Positions 1 to 9,454 are shown, counted from the first letter of the stretch. The stretch is 64,000 bases of DNA from Caulobacter radicis (GCF_003094615.1 NZ_QDKO01000030.1:62001-126000), one strand, 5' to 3'. Made by a program: numbers and translations. The notes: generated by a model from the letters alone, not told the origin.

Positions 1-29
1 GCGACAAGACCAAGGCCGAACGGAAGTAA
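1..29 (+). CDS. 3' end of an upstream gene (partial)
   Basis: The first bases read in frame as the last eight codons of a gene (DKTKAERK, then TAA at 27-29). The lysine-rich tail is typical of a protein C-terminus, but so little is present that neither the family nor the coding status can be established. Confidence 0.35.
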
Positions 30-49
30 GTTCTGCCGCCGTGCCTAGA

Positions 50-166
50 GATCCTCGCCCTTCGACAAGCTCAGGGTGAGGATCTCGGTTGCGCCCGTTG
101 CCGAGCGGGCGCGTTCAATGACGTATCACTAGCCCTCATCCTGAGCTTGTCGAAGGACGAGGGCGG
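50..166. repeat. Palindromic intergenic repeat, type A
   Basis: Two arms face each other. The left arm (about 50-85) carries CTTCGACAAGCTCAGGGTGA and the right arm (about 131-166) carries its near-exact reverse complement. A GC-rich hairpin made from CGCCCG and CGGGCG lies between them. The same pair recurs at 46661-46745. It lies directly upstream of sdaA and could fold in the transcript. Confidence 0.75.
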
Positions 167-181
167 ACCCGCTCACGCAAC

Positions 182-1570
182 ATGACCGCCTCCGTTTTCG
201 ACCTCTTCAAGCTGGGCGTCGGCCCTTCCAGCAGCCACACCATGGGCCCGATGACGGCGGCGGTGATGTTCGTCGAGCGGCTGCGGGTCGCCGGCAAGCT
301 GGCCATCACGTCCCGCGTCGAGATCCGGCTCTACGCTTCGCTGGCCTTGACCGGCAAAGGCCACGCCACCGACCGCGCGGTGATCCTGGGCCTGATGGGC
401 TTCGCGCCGGCGCAGCTCGATCCCGACGCCGGCGAGGCCGCGCTGGCGCAGACCAAGGCGACGCAGTGGATGATGCTGGGCGGCGAGGTCGGGATCGGCT
501 TCGACGAGGCCCGTGACATCGTCTTCGCCGGCCACGAGCGCCTGCCCCAGCACCCCAACGCCCTGACCTTCAGCGCCTTCGACGCCGAAGGCGGCGTGCT
601 GGCCGAGCGCACCTATTTCTCGATCGGCGGCGGCTTCGTGCGCGACGAGAGCGAGATGGGCCGCAATGCCCCGCCCGAGGAAGGCCCGGCCATCCCGTTC
701 CCGTTCGAAAGTGCGGCCGACCTCTTGGAGCGCGCCGACAAGGCGGGCCTGACCATCGCCCAGGTGATGGCCGCCAACGAGCTAGCCCGGATGAGCGAGG
801 GCGAGATGAACGCCGGCCTCGACCGCATCTTCGGGGCCATGGAGGCCTGCATCGACCGCGGCATGCGCGAGGACGGCGTCCTGCCCGGCGGCCTGTCGGT
901 CAAGCGCCGCGCCCGCCAGATCCACCAGACCATCCTGGGCCGGATGGAGCGCCAGATGAGCGATCCGCTGGCGGCCATGGATTTCGTCAACCTGTGGGCC
1001 ATGGCGGTCAACGAGGAGAACGCCGCCGGCGGCCGCGTCGTCACCGCCCCGACCAACGGGGCGGCGGGCCTGGTGCCGGCCGTGCTGCGGTTCTTCGTCC
1101 GCTTCCACAAGGGTACGCCCGAGCAGATCCGCACCTTCCTGCTGACGGCGGCGGCGATCGGCGCGCTCTACAAGAGGAACGCCTCGATCAGCGGGGCCGA
1201 GGTCGGCTGCCAGGGCGAGGTGGGCGTGGCCTGTTCGATGGCGGCCGGCGGCCTGTGCGCCGCGCTGGGCGGCACCAACGCCCAGATCGAGAACGCCGCC
1301 GAGATCGGCATGGAGCACAATCTGGGCCTCACTTGTGATCCCATTGGCGGCCTGGTGCAGATCCCCTGCATCGAGCGCAACGCCATGGGCGCCATCAAGG
1401 CCATCGACGCCGCCCGCCTGGCCCTGCTGGGCGACGGCCAGCACTCGGTCAGCCTCGACAAGGTCATCGCCACGATGAAGCGCACCGGCGAGGACATGAA
1501 CGAGATCTACAAGGAGACCTCGCTCGGCGGCCTCGCCGTGGGCCTGTCGGTCAATCGGGTGGAGTGCTGA
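182..1570 (+). CDS. sdaA: L-serine ammonia-lyase (serine dehydratase), single-chain iron-sulfur type
   Basis: Deaminates L-serine to pyruvate and ammonia in the cytoplasm. The 462-residue length fits the fused beta-plus-alpha enzyme. The N-terminal domain carries [11 protein letters not shown], the family signature near residue 14. The C-terminal catalytic domain holds the cysteines expected to bind the oxygen-sensitive 4Fe-4S cluster, in [10 protein letters not shown] and [14 protein letters not shown]. The ATG at 182 opens the family N-terminus directly. No glycine riboswitch or partner gene is visible upstream, only a palindromic repeat, so regulation cannot be read from the sequence. Confidence 0.96.
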   Translation: MTASVFDLFKLGVGPSSSHTMGPMTAAVMFVERLRVAGKLAITSRVEIRLYASLALTGKGHATDRAVILGLMGFAPAQLDPDAGEAALAQTKATQWMMLGGEVGIGFDEARDIVFAGHERLPQHPNALTFSAFDAEGGVLAERTYFSIGGGFVRDESEMGRNAPPEEGPAIPFPFESAADLLERADKAGLTIAQVMAANELARMSEGEMNAGLDRIFGAMEACIDRGMREDGVLPGGLSVKRRARQIHQTILGRMERQMSDPLAAMDFVNLWAMAVNEENAAGGRVVTAPTNGAAGLVPAVLRFFVRFHKGTPEQIRTFLLTAAAIGALYKRNASISGAEVGCQGEVGVACSMAAGGLCAALGGTNAQIENAAEIGMEHNLGLTCDPIGGLVQIPCIERNAMGAIKAIDAARLALLGDGQHSVSLDKVIATMKRTGEDMNEIYKETSLGGLAVGLSVNRVEC

Positions 1571-1574
1571 ACCA

Positions 1575-1695
1575 AGATCCTCCCCCTGAAGGGGGAGGTG
1601 GCCCGGAGGGCCGGAGGGGGAAGCGGCTGCTGACATGCCGCTAGAACTTCCCCCTCAGTCGCTCCGCGACAGCTCCCCCTTCAGGGGGAGCATCT
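1575..1695. repeat. Palindromic intergenic repeat, type B
   Basis: The outer arms are GATCCTCCCCCTGAAGGGGG and its partner CCCCCTTCAGGGGGAGCATC. Inside are a GGCCCGGAGGGCC hairpin and a TCGCTCCGCGA hairpin, so the unit can form one long branched stem. This element type recurs at eight or more other places in the window. Confidence 0.8.
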
Positions 1696-1808
1696 GGGCC
1701 ACCCTCTCAGGAAAGATAGGCTTCCCACCTGATCGCCGTTCTTTAAAATGAGTGTTTGAACGAGGCCCGCCCCCGTCCCAGGTTAGAGCGGCCCGGCAGG
1801 AGGAACCC

Positions 1809-3248
1809 ATGCGCGACTACCTGAAGTTCTACATCGACGGCCAATGGGTCGAAGCGAAGTCCGACAAGACGGTGGACGTCATCAACCCCGCGACGGAAGC
1901 CGTCGCCGGCCGGGTGACCCTGGGTTCGGTGGAAGATGTCGACCTCGCCGTCCGCGCCGCCCGCAAGGCCTTCGCGACCTATTCCCAGACCAGCCGCGAG
2001 GAGCGCATCGACCTGCTCGAGCGCATCATCGCCGAGTACCAGAAGCGCTTCGAGGACATGGCCAAGGCCATCACCGAGGAGATGGGCGCCCCCGCGTGGC
2101 TGGCCCAGCGCGCCCAGGCGGCCATGGGCATCGCCCACGTCCAGACCTCGCTGCAGGTGCTGAAGGACTACAGGTTCGAGGAGGATCGCGGCACGACGCG
2201 CCTGGTCAAGGAGCCGATCGGCGTCTGCGCCTTCATCACGCCGTGGAACTGGCCGGTGAACCAGATCGCCTGCAAGGTCGCGCCCGCCCTGGCCGTCGGC
2301 TGCACCATGGTGCTGAAGCCCTCGGAAGTGGCGCCGTTCTCGGCCTGGGTGTGGACCGAGATCCTCGAGGCCGCAGGCGTGCCGGCAGGCGTCTTCAACC
2401 TGGTCAACGGCGACGGCCCCACGGTCGGCGCGGCGCTGTCCAGCCATCCTGAAGTCGACATGGTGTCGTTCACCGGCTCGACCCGCGCCGGCATCGAGGT
2501 GGCCAAGAACGCCGCCCCGACCGTCAAGCGCGTGCACCAGGAGCTGGGCGGCAAGAGCCCCAACATCATCCTCGACGACGCCGACTTCCAGCGCGCCGTC
2601 GGCGGCGGCGTGGCCTCGGTGATGATGAACTCGGGCCAGTCGTGCAACGCCCCGACCCGGATGCTGGTCCCGGCCAAGCGCATGGACGAGGTGATCGCCA
2701 TCGCCAGGGCCGCCGCCGAGGCCCACACGGTCGGCGACCCGAACGGCAATTCCAAGCTCGGCCCGGTGGTCTCCGAGGTGCAGTGGACCAAGATCCAGGG
2801 CCTGATCCAGAAGGGCGTCGACGAGGGCGCGACCCTGGTGTCCGGCGGTCCGGGCAAGCCCGAGGGGCTGGAGACCGGCTACTACGTCAAGCCGACCGTC
2901 TTCGCCAACGTCACCCCCGACATGACCATCGCCAAGGAAGAGATCTTCGGCCCGGTGCTGTCGATCCTCGGCTACGACAGCGTCGACCAAGCCGTGGCGA
3001 TCGGCAACGACACCGAATACGGCCTGGCGGCCTACGTCTCCGGCGGCGACCCCGCCGGCGTCCGCGCGGTGGCCGCCAAGCTGCGCGCCGGCCAGGTCAA
3101 CCTCAACGGAGCCAGTCCCGACCTGATGGCCCCGTTCGGCGGCTACAAGATGAGCGGCAACGGCCGCGAATGGGGCGACCACGCCTTCGGCGAGTTCCTC
3201 GAAACCAAGGCCATCCTCGGCTACGCGCCCAAGCAGGCGGCGGAGTAG
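1809..3248 (+). CDS. NAD(P)-dependent aldehyde dehydrogenase family protein
   Basis: Oxidises an aldehyde to the carboxylic acid; the substrate cannot be read from sequence. The protein is 479 residues when started at the ATG at 1809, which is preceded by a strong GGCAGGAGGAACC ribosome site; an upstream in-frame extension looks non-coding. Rossmann motif (TPWNWPVNQ), GSTRAG, general-base glutamate in ELGGKSPN and nucleophilic cysteine in NSGQSCNAP are all present, as is the late EEIFGPV motif. It stands alone between two repeat elements. The family as a whole is certain; the subfamily resembles proteobacterial AldA/betaine-aldehyde-type enzymes only loosely. Confidence 0.93.
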   Translation: MRDYLKFYIDGQWVEAKSDKTVDVINPATEAVAGRVTLGSVEDVDLAVRAARKAFATYSQTSREERIDLLERIIAEYQKRFEDMAKAITEEMGAPAWLAQRAQAAMGIAHVQTSLQVLKDYRFEEDRGTTRLVKEPIGVCAFITPWNWPVNQIACKVAPALAVGCTMVLKPSEVAPFSAWVWTEILEAAGVPAGVFNLVNGDGPTVGAALSSHPEVDMVSFTGSTRAGIEVAKNAAPTVKRVHQELGGKSPNIILDDADFQRAVGGGVASVMMNSGQSCNAPTRMLVPAKRMDEVIAIARAAAEAHTVGDPNGNSKLGPVVSEVQWTKIQGLIQKGVDEGATLVSGGPGKPEGLETGYYVKPTVFANVTPDMTIAKEEIFGPVLSILGYDSVDQAVAIGNDTEYGLAAYVSGGDPAGVRAVAAKLRAGQVNLNGASPDLMAPFGGYKMSGNGREWGDHAFGEFLETKAILGYAPKQAAE

Positions 3249-3272
3249 GCGTAGTTTCCTTCTCCCACCGAG

Positions 3273-3440
3273 CTCCCCTTCTCCCATAGGGAGAAGGAGG
3301 GGCCCAGGCGCAGCCTGGGAGGATGAGGGGTTACGAGGCCGGCCGGCGCGCCGGTACGATCTTGGATAAAGCGGTGAGGGTTTAACCCCTCACCTTCCCA
3401 CCGCTGCGCGGCGGGCCCCTCCCTCTCCCTGTGGAAGAGG
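3273..3440. repeat. Palindromic intergenic repeat, type C
   Basis: Begins with CTTCTCCCATAGGGAGAAGG and ends with its partner block GGGCCCCTCCCTCTCCCT. Internal pairs include GATGAGGGGTTA against TTTAACCCCTCACC. The same architecture recurs at 48423-48582. It sits between convergent genes. Confidence 0.75.
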
Positions 3441-3509
3441 TTACTCGGAGAGCCGCGCTCGCGCCGCGAGGACCTGCTCGTCATAGTCTGGGGCGAACGG
3501 CGCTGTGAG

Positions 3510-3650
3510 TTACTTTTCCAGCATCGCGACCAAGTCGTCGATCACCGCCCGTTTCGCCGGCGCCAGGACGCCGTCGTCCATTTCCGACAGCCACTCGAAC
3601 AGGACCAGCGCCTCGCCCTGGGTCAGCGTGAGAGCAAGGTCGTCGCTCAC
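3510..3650 (-). CDS. Conserved small protein, 46 residues, coupled to the M28 peptidase
   Basis: A 46-codon frame beginning with GTG at 3650 that overlaps the stop codon of the peptidase gene (GTGA), a classic translational coupling arrangement. The protein is acidic and helical: it opens VSDDLALTLTQGEALVLFEW and ends in DDLVAMLEK, with no membrane segment or signal peptide. Similar short proteins with the LTLT-x-EALVLFE pattern are, from memory, common as hypothetical proteins in Proteobacteria. Function unknown. A longer frame through this region in another phase is a shadow of the peptidase. Confidence 0.7.
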   Translation of the reverse strand: MSDDLALTLTQGEALVLFEWLSEMDDGVLAPAKRAVIDDLVAMLEK

Positions 3651-6073
3651 CAGCTCACGCTGGCCCGGGTCAGCACCAGGGTCTTGTCCGAGATCCCCCA
3701 GCCCATCAGGCCCTCCGGCTTGGCGCCCGGCGAGGGTGCGGCGCGGGGCCAGCCTTCGCGGGTTTCCAGGGCGGCGGCTTCGACGCGGCCGGCGCCGTTC
3801 AGGCGGCTGAAGCTCAGGGTCACGCCGTTGGGATCGGGGGCGTGGTAGGTCAGGCTGGTCCACTCGCCGCGCTTGGTGGTCAGGGGCACGGGACGGCCGT
3901 TGAGGCGCGCGCCGGCCAGCATGCCGTCGGGCTTGATGCGCAGGGTGACGTACTCGGCGCCGGGGCCGGGGATCACCCGCACCAGCAGGCGCTCGCCGGC
4001 GTGTTCCATGATCAGCTGCGGCGGATCCAGCGGCACGGGCCGGGCCTCGGCCATCCAGACCTTGGAGCGGAAGAACGGCGGCAGCTCTTTCTGGGCCGGG
4101 GTTCCGCCCTGGGCGACCAGGGCGCCGCGCGACCAGGCGTCCAGGCGCGGCAGGGTCGAGATCCGCCAGGCCTGGCCGCTGGACAGGTCCGACAGGTGGG
4201 CGGCCTCGGTCAGTTCGGGCCGGGCCGGCGTGGCGCCGGCCAGCACGGCGTAGGCGACGAGGCCGCCGCCGACCGCCGCCACCAGGGTGGCGGGGATGGC
4301 CGCCAGCTTCAGGGCCGAAAAGTCGTGGGCCAGCGGGATCAGGGCGGGCAGGGCCAGCAGGCCGAACGCCGCCAGGATCGCCGGTAGGCCAACGCCCAGC
4401 CCCGCGAAGGTCCACGCGCCCCACGCGCCGACCTGGACGACGACCACGATCGCCGACAGGGCGACGCAGGCGGTCAGGGCCCAGGCCACGCGGCGGTCGC
4501 GGGTGCCGCCCTTGGCCAGCACCAGAACGGCGGCCAGGGCGGCGACCAGCAGTGGCCACACCGCCATCACAGAGCCGCCGGGCAGCAGGACCATGGCCGC
4601 GACGGCGATAGCCAGCAGGCCGACGAGGGCGCCGATCCAGGCGCCGAGCACGCCCACCGGCTTGCCCAGCGACGCCCAGACCAGCACGGCGCTGGCGACG
4701 CCCAGGCCGGCGCCCACGGGGTCGAGGGCCGGCGGGCCGCCGATCAGGCAGGTCGCGCCGCCGGCCGCCAGGGAAAGGAGGCTCGGCCAGATCCGCGCCG
4801 CGCCCTTGGCCTGGCCGATGACCACGGCCAGGGCGACGCCGACCAGTATGGCGGTGCAGCCCAGCAGCAGCGGGTCGAACCGGCCGAGCAGGGCGTAGTG
4901 GGCCTGCAGGTCGGCGACATGCAGCAGCTTTCCGGTCAGGTGCAGGACGAGGCCGCCCGACGTCCCGACCAGCAGGAAGCCGGCGAGGCCCTTGAGCAGT
5001 TCGACGACGCTGGTCCCCCGGATCATCAGGCCGCGGGCCAGGGCGTACAGCACCAGCACGCCGGCCAGGGCCAGCAGGCCCCAGGCGACCTCGACCGGAT
5101 AGCTGACCAGGAACAGGCCGAAGACGTCGGAATAGACGGCGTTGGGCGCCTTGCCCGGCAGGGTCTGGGCCGTCGCCAGGGCGCGGGCGGTGGGCAGCAC
5201 CTGGTCGCCGAAGTGCTGCAGGCTGCCCTGGTCGAGGTGGTCGGCCTTGGCCAGCGGCGTGTGATAGGCCAGTTGGTCGTCGATGAAGGCGAAGTTCAGC
5301 CCCGGCAGGCCGGCCTTCACCGCGTGGGTGAAGTCGGTGTCGTTGGGCATCTTTTCATAGACCGCAGCGGCCAGCGAGTTGGCGGCCGGCCGCATGGCCT
5401 CGCGGGCGAAGAGGGCCATCAGGGCGCCGTTCTGCGGACCGGTCTGGAACATCGCCGCCCGGCCGCTGTCGCCGCGCGCTTCCATGTTGATGACCACGCC
5501 GATCTTCTGGCGCAGCGGGTCGCGGGCGAAGAACGCGTCGGCGCCCAAGAGGCCCTGTTCCTCGCCGTCGGTGAACAGGAAGATCACGTCGCGGGCCGGC
5601 GTCGGCCCGGCCTTCAGGGCGCGGGCGACCTCGAGGGCGGCGGCCACGCCGGCGGCGTCGTCGGCCGCGCCCGGCGAATTGGCCACCGAGTCGTAGTGGC
5701 TCATGATCAGCACGGCGGGCTTTGAGCGGTCGGCGCCCGGCAGCACGCCGATGATGTTCTGCACCGAGCCGGCGACCAGCCAGCGGCCGTCGTTGCGCGG
5801 GCCGGTGTAGCCCTCGTCGGCGCGCACGGACAGCTCCAGCCCCAGCGACGAGATCTTGGCCATCAGGTGGTCGCGCACCCGGACGATGTCGGTCGAGCCG
5901 GTGGGGTGGGGGCGCAGGGCGATGGTGCGCACGTCGGCCATGGCGCGCTGCGCCGAAAACGCGTCGGGCGGGGCGCTGGCGGGAACGACTGGCGGCGATC
6001 TCTGCGCCAGGGCGGCCAGCGCCAGGCCCAGCAGCAGGCAGATCCAGAAACCCAGAAGTCTGATCGCTTTCAT
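3647..6073 (-). CDS. M28 family zinc aminopeptidase with C-terminal membrane domain
   Basis: 808 residues. An N-terminal hydrophobic segment (about 5-24) acts as signal or anchor. The M28 domain follows at about 45-310, with the di-zinc ligand motifs SHYDS (His126), GAADDAAG (Asp139), TDGEEQG (Glu171/172) and NMEARGDSG (Glu198), and a final AYHTPLAKADHLD. About eight membrane segments then run from 330 to 600, and a beta-rich tail of about 200 residues ends the protein. The peptidase domain should face the periplasm and trim amino acids from peptides. It is followed by the coupled 46-residue gene. The overall layout resembles bacterial relatives of endoplasmic reticulum metallopeptidase 1. 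Confidence 0.92.
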   Translation of the reverse strand: MKAIRLLGFWICLLLGLALAALAQRSPPVVPASAPPDAFSAQRAMADVRTIALRPHPTGSTDIVRVRDHLMAKISSLGLELSVRADEGYTGPRNDGRWLVAGSVQNIIGVLPGADRSKPAVLIMSHYDSVANSPGAADDAAGVAAALEVARALKAGPTPARDVIFLFTDGEEQGLLGADAFFARDPLRQKIGVVINMEARGDSGRAAMFQTGPQNGALMALFAREAMRPAANSLAAAVYEKMPNDTDFTHAVKAGLPGLNFAFIDDQLAYHTPLAKADHLDQGSLQHFGDQVLPTARALATAQTLPGKAPNAVYSDVFGLFLVSYPVEVAWGLLALAGVLVLYALARGLMIRGTSVVELLKGLAGFLLVGTSGGLVLHLTGKLLHVADLQAHYALLGRFDPLLLGCTAILVGVALAVVIGQAKGAARIWPSLLSLAAGGATCLIGGPPALDPVGAGLGVASAVLVWASLGKPVGVLGAWIGALVGLLAIAVAAMVLLPGGSVMAVWPLLVAALAAVLVLAKGGTRDRRVAWALTACVALSAIVVVVQVGAWGAWTFAGLGVGLPAILAAFGLLALPALIPLAHDFSALKLAAIPATLVAAVGGGLVAYAVLAGATPARPELTEAAHLSDLSSGQAWRISTLPRLDAWSRGALVAQGGTPAQKELPPFFRSKVWMAEARPVPLDPPQLIMEHAGERLLVRVIPGPGAEYVTLRIKPDGMLAGARLNGRPVPLTTKRGEWTSLTYHAPDPNGVTLSFSRLNGAGRVEAAALETREGWPRAAPSPGAKPEGLMGWGISDKTLVLTRASVSW

Positions 6074-6269
6074 GCGCGGCTCGCCCTCGCGTCCATCCCC
6101 GGCGGTTCGCCCCCTCGGCGAGGGTGCGGGTGTTCGCGCGCGGGGGGAACGGGAAAGGCGGGCGTGCGGAGCGAAAATGGGCCCCAGGCGCTAGGGTTTT
6201 CCCCAGCATGGCGGCACGGGGCGGCCGCGCTATGCGTCGGGTCCTCCGTCACTTCTATCGAGGTCATCG

Positions 6270-6629
6270 ATGAGCATCGTTCCCGCCTTCGCGATCCTGG
6301 CCATGCTGGCCGGCGCGCCGCCCCAGGCGACGGGGCCGACCGAGGCGAACGGCAAGGCGATCGCCATTTCCGGGACCGACCATGTCGAGACCCTGGCGTG
6401 CGAGGGCCGCGCCGTGGCGATCACCGGGGTCGACAACACCGTCACCCTGACCGGCGTGTGCAAGAGCCTGGAGATCTCGGGCAGCGGCAACACCGTCACG
6501 GCGACCATCGCGCCCGGCGGGGTGCTGTCGGTCACCGGCACGGACCAGAAGGTGCGCTGGCGCTCGACCGGCGAGGTCCGCCGCAGCGTGACCGGCGTCG
6601 ACAACCAGGTGGTTCGGGAGAAGCCTTAA
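6270..6629 (+). CDS. DUF3060 domain protein, secreted
   Basis: 119 residues. A short signal peptide (about 1-17) is followed by a repetitive beta-strand domain in which phrases of the type GxDNTVT recur: SGTDHVETL, TGVDNTVTLTG, SGSGNTVTATI, TGVDNQVV. This spaced pattern is characteristic of DUF3060, predicted to form a small beta-helix. Function unknown. It overlaps the convergent lipoprotein gene by four bases. Confidence 0.8.
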   Translation: MSIVPAFAILAMLAGAPPQATGPTEANGKAIAISGTDHVETLACEGRAVAITGVDNTVTLTGVCKSLEISGSGNTVTATIAPGGVLSVTGTDQKVRWRSTGEVRRSVTGVDNQVVREKP

Positions 6630-7102
6630 GGTCGCGCCTTCGGGATCGGCGGGCAGCGGTAGGCGGGCTTCAGGCGCAGCTGGGCCTGTGTGAGGGGAAC
6701 GGTGCGCTCGGCCTCGTCGTCGCCATAGGTTCCGATCGTCGCCTGGCCGGCGAAAGGCGGCGGCTGGCCGGGCTGGCGCTCGCCGACCTTGACCAGCATC
6801 AGGCCGCCGAGCGCGTCCAGATCGCCATTGGCCGGGCTGACCGCGGCGGCCCCGACCGAGGCCTGGCCGACGATCGTCCCGGTGACCGAGCTGTCGTTGC
6901 CGGCGCTCACAACCCAGCCGAAGGGCACGCGGCAGACCGCGACGATCTCGACCCCGAAGGTCTCGATGTCGAAGCGGTCGGCATAGTCGTTGGCCCCCAG
7001 AGGCAAGGCCCCCAGCGACAGCAGATGGTACGGCGGCGGCGCGGGTTCGCAGGCGCTCAAGGCCGCCGCCAGGATCAAGGTCGCCAATGCCGCCCGCTTC
7101 AT
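6626..7102 (-). CDS. Hypothetical lipoprotein
   Basis: 158 residues from the ATG at 7102. The N-terminus is a lipoprotein signal with lipobox LSAC (Cys about residue 17). The remainder is a soluble domain with two further cysteines (AVCRVPFGW and YRCPPIPKARP) that could form a disulfide outside the cytoplasm. No family recognised. Its stop codon overlaps that of the convergent DUF3060 gene. Confidence 0.75.
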   Translation of the reverse strand: MKRAALATLILAAALSACEPAPPPYHLLSLGALPLGANDYADRFDIETFGVEIVAVCRVPFGWVVSAGNDSSVTGTIVGQASVGAAAVSPANGDLDALGGLMLVKVGERQPGQPPPFAGQATIGTYGDDEAERTVPLTQAQLRLKPAYRCPPIPKARP

Positions 7103-7240
7103 GCCGTCCCCCTTCGCCGCCCTGATGGACGCACGGCGTAGGCGCGCGGGCAAGGGAGGATCGCGGCCGCCGTTGCGCCCGCCGCGCCCGGCTGGCACGG
7201 TCGCCGCCGAGCGGTCCTCGGCGCCGCGCGGAGGCGCATC

Positions 7241-8542
7241 GTGACCCCGTTCCACCACCTGCTGGCCAACAATCTCGTCGCCAACATCACCAACTTCACG
7301 GTCTGGTTCGCCCTGACCTTCTACGTCTATCTGGAGACCCGCTCGGTGTTCGCCACCGGCATGATCGCCGGGGTCTATCTGGTGCTGACGGCGGCCTGCG
7401 GCTTCTGGTTCGGCAGCCTGGTGGACCATCACCGCAAGAAGACGGCGATGCTGGGGTCCAGCCTGGCCTCGCTGGGGCTCTACGTCCTGGCGCTGGCCGT
7501 GCACGAGGCGGCGCCGAAGGGCGCGATCGCCGATGTTGGCCGGCCCTGGCTGTGGGTGTTCATCGGCCTGTGCATGCTGGGGGTGATCGCCGGCAACATC
7601 CGCGGCGTGGCCTTGCCCACCCTGGTGACGATCCTCATTCCGGAGGGCCAGCGCGACAAGGCCAACGGCCTGGTGGGCATGGTCAGCGGCATCGGCTTCC
7701 TGACCACTTCGGTGATCAGCGGCTTCCTGGTGGCCTGGGGCGGCATGCGGCTCAGCCTCGCCTTCGCCCTGGTCCTGACCCTTGCGGCCTTCGTCCACCT
7801 GCTGGCCGTGCAGGTCGACGAGCCGCGCGCCACGGCGGAGGCCGGCGAGCACGCCGCCCCGCGCCGGGTGGACATCGCCGGCACCGTGCGGGTGATCGCC
7901 GGGGTGCCGGGCCTGTTCGCCCTGATCCTGTTCGCGACCTTCAACAACTTCCTGGGCGGGATCTTCATGGCCCTGCTCGACGCCTACGGCCTGTCGCTGG
8001 TGTCGGTGCAGGCCTGGGGCCTGCTGTTCGGCGTGCTGTCGACGGCCTTCATCCTCAGCGGGATCGTCATCGCGCGGACGGGCCTGGGGCCCAGCCCGTT
8101 GCGCACCCTGCTGCTGGTCAACCTGGTCACCTGGGGCGTCTGCTGCGTCTTCACCCTGCAGTCGTCGATCTGGCTGCTGGCGGGCGGCTGCTTCGTCTGG
8201 ATGCTGCTGGGGCCCTATGCCGAGGCCGCCGAGCAGACCACCCTTCAGAAGGTCGTGCCGCTGGAGCGCCAGGGTCGCGTCTTCGGCTTCGCCCAGTCGG
8301 TGGAGCAGGCCGCCTCGCCCCTGACCGCTTTCCTGATCGGCCCGCTGACCCAGTTCGTGGTCATCCCGTTCATGACCAGCGGCGCGGGCGCCGACGCCAT
8401 CGGCGACTGGTTCGGACGCGGGCCCGACCGGGGGATCGCGCTGGTGTTCACCCTGGCCGGCGTGGTCGGCGTGCTGGCCACCGTGGCGGCGTTCAACTCA
8501 CGGCCCTACCGGCAGCTGAAGGCGGCGTACGCGGCGGGGTGA
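7241..8542 (+). CDS. MFS transporter
   Basis: 433 residues with about 12 hydrophobic segments. A charged loop after the second or third helix (LVDHHRKK) matches the MFS inter-helix motif, and a long central loop (about 190-215) separates the two halves. It starts with GTG at 7241; no ATG near the start fits. The family covers drug exporters and similar permeases, and substrate cannot be deduced. It is monocistronic, with the lipoprotein gene divergent upstream. Confidence 0.9.
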   Translation: MTPFHHLLANNLVANITNFTVWFALTFYVYLETRSVFATGMIAGVYLVLTAACGFWFGSLVDHHRKKTAMLGSSLASLGLYVLALAVHEAAPKGAIADVGRPWLWVFIGLCMLGVIAGNIRGVALPTLVTILIPEGQRDKANGLVGMVSGIGFLTTSVISGFLVAWGGMRLSLAFALVLTLAAFVHLLAVQVDEPRATAEAGEHAAPRRVDIAGTVRVIAGVPGLFALILFATFNNFLGGIFMALLDAYGLSLVSVQAWGLLFGVLSTAFILSGIVIARTGLGPSPLRTLLLVNLVTWGVCCVFTLQSSIWLLAGGCFVWMLLGPYAEAAEQTTLQKVVPLERQGRVFGFAQSVEQAASPLTAFLIGPLTQFVVIPFMTSGAGADAIGDWFGRGPDRGIALVFTLAGVVGVLATVAAFNSRPYRQLKAAYAAG

Positions 8543-8572
8543 GCGACGAGAAGAAGCGGCGGGTCGTGATCC

Positions 8573-8782
8573 TCAAGTGATCCTGCGACCGCTGCTCGGC
8601 TTTCGATTGCGAACCAGTTCTGCAGCGATCTGGCTGAACGACGCTGTCAGCGTCTCGGCGATCTGGCGCATGTCTGCCTTGGCCTTGCGGGTCGTGATAT
8701 GTGTCAGGACGACCGACCATACGGCGTTGGCGACACCGAACAGCGCCAGCAGTAGTTCAACGCGGTGCGAGTCCAGTCCCAT
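8573..8782 (-). CDS. Small membrane protein of unknown function
   Basis: 69 residues: a single membrane segment (about 8-27, LLLALFGVANAVWSVVL) followed by a cytoplasmic amphipathic helix (about 33-58) and a basic tail. Its ATG overlaps the stop of the preceding gene as TGATG, so the two are almost certainly translated together. No family recognised. The form, one helix plus a short helical tail, is seen in holin-like and toxin-accessory proteins, but nothing here supports either specifically. Confidence 0.65.
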   Translation of the reverse strand: MGLDSHRVELLLALFGVANAVWSVVLTHITTRKAKADMRQIAETLTASFSQIAAELVRNRKPSSGRRIT

Positions 8783-9321
8783 CAGACGCCCTTCAGCTTT
8801 GCCGCCAGGCTCAGCAGCTTCTTCGCTCCCGATTTCTCGCGGCGGCTCTTCGACTTCAAGGTAGTGCGCCCGAAGCCGAGCGCGATCATTCCGCCAGCGC
8901 CCAGGAAAACTACTACGACAGGCACGGCGGCGCCACCCGTCGCAAGGGTCAGGGCGATCGCACCAGTGGTGACGGTTACCGCTGGCGCGAGACCTGCCCT
9001 ATCCAGCAGGTCGGCGGCGTCATCCGCGTTGCCGGCGGCCTCTTCCAGCTTGTCGGCGGCGTCTTCGAGAAAAAGGATCAGCAGTTGTCTGAACTCGGGG
9101 TCGTTCAGTTCCCTTACAAGCCGCACGAGTTCGAGCTGCGTCGAGACATCGCTGGCGATGGCGAGCAGTTGGTCGGGCGTAACGTCAATGCTTGGCCTAG
9201 TTTCGAGGTAGACCTCTCTGGCGCGGTCATAGAAGACACGAGCGAGGCTGAGGTCTGGCAAGGACATGCGTGAATGATGCCGTTTGTACTCCTTGGGAAC
9301 AAGCTCTGATATCGGTGTCAT
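8782..9321 (-). CDS. Unknown protein with a C-terminal glycine-rich membrane hairpin
   Basis: 179 residues from the first ATG; a second in-frame ATG (MSLPDLSLARVF, at about 9267) is an equally possible start. Residues 25-105 are charged and helical (DQLLAIASDVSTQLELVRLV), then two glycine/valine-rich membrane helices occur at about 112-148, and a lysine/arginine-rich tail follows. First gene of a two-gene unit with the 69-residue protein. No family recognised. Confidence 0.65.
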   Translation of the reverse strand: MTPISELVPKEYKRHHSRMSLPDLSLARVFYDRAREVYLETRPSIDVTPDQLLAIASDVSTQLELVRLVRELNDPEFRQLLILFLEDAADKLEEAAGNADDAADLLDRAGLAPAVTVTTGAIALTLATGGAAVPVVVVFLGAGGMIALGFGRTTLKSKSRREKSGAKKLLSLAAKLKGV

Positions 9322-9381
9322 CCATGCATCGATCGGCCAGAGCGGCTGGCTTTGTTCCGTCGGCTCTCATCACTTCCAAAG

Positions 9382-9411
9382 AAAAAGGGCGGCCCGCCAA
9401 GGCCGCCCTTT
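9382..9411 (-). terminator. Intrinsic terminator of the TonB receptor gene
   Basis: An 11-bp GC-rich stem (9384-9394 with 9401-9411) and six-base loop, followed on the minus strand by a T-rich tract (TTTTTCTTT). It lies about 45 bases past the receptor stop codon. Confidence 0.85.
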
Positions 9412-9454
9412 CCCTGCCCCAGGCGCCCGTCGCCGGGCGCCCTAGCTGTTTCGA

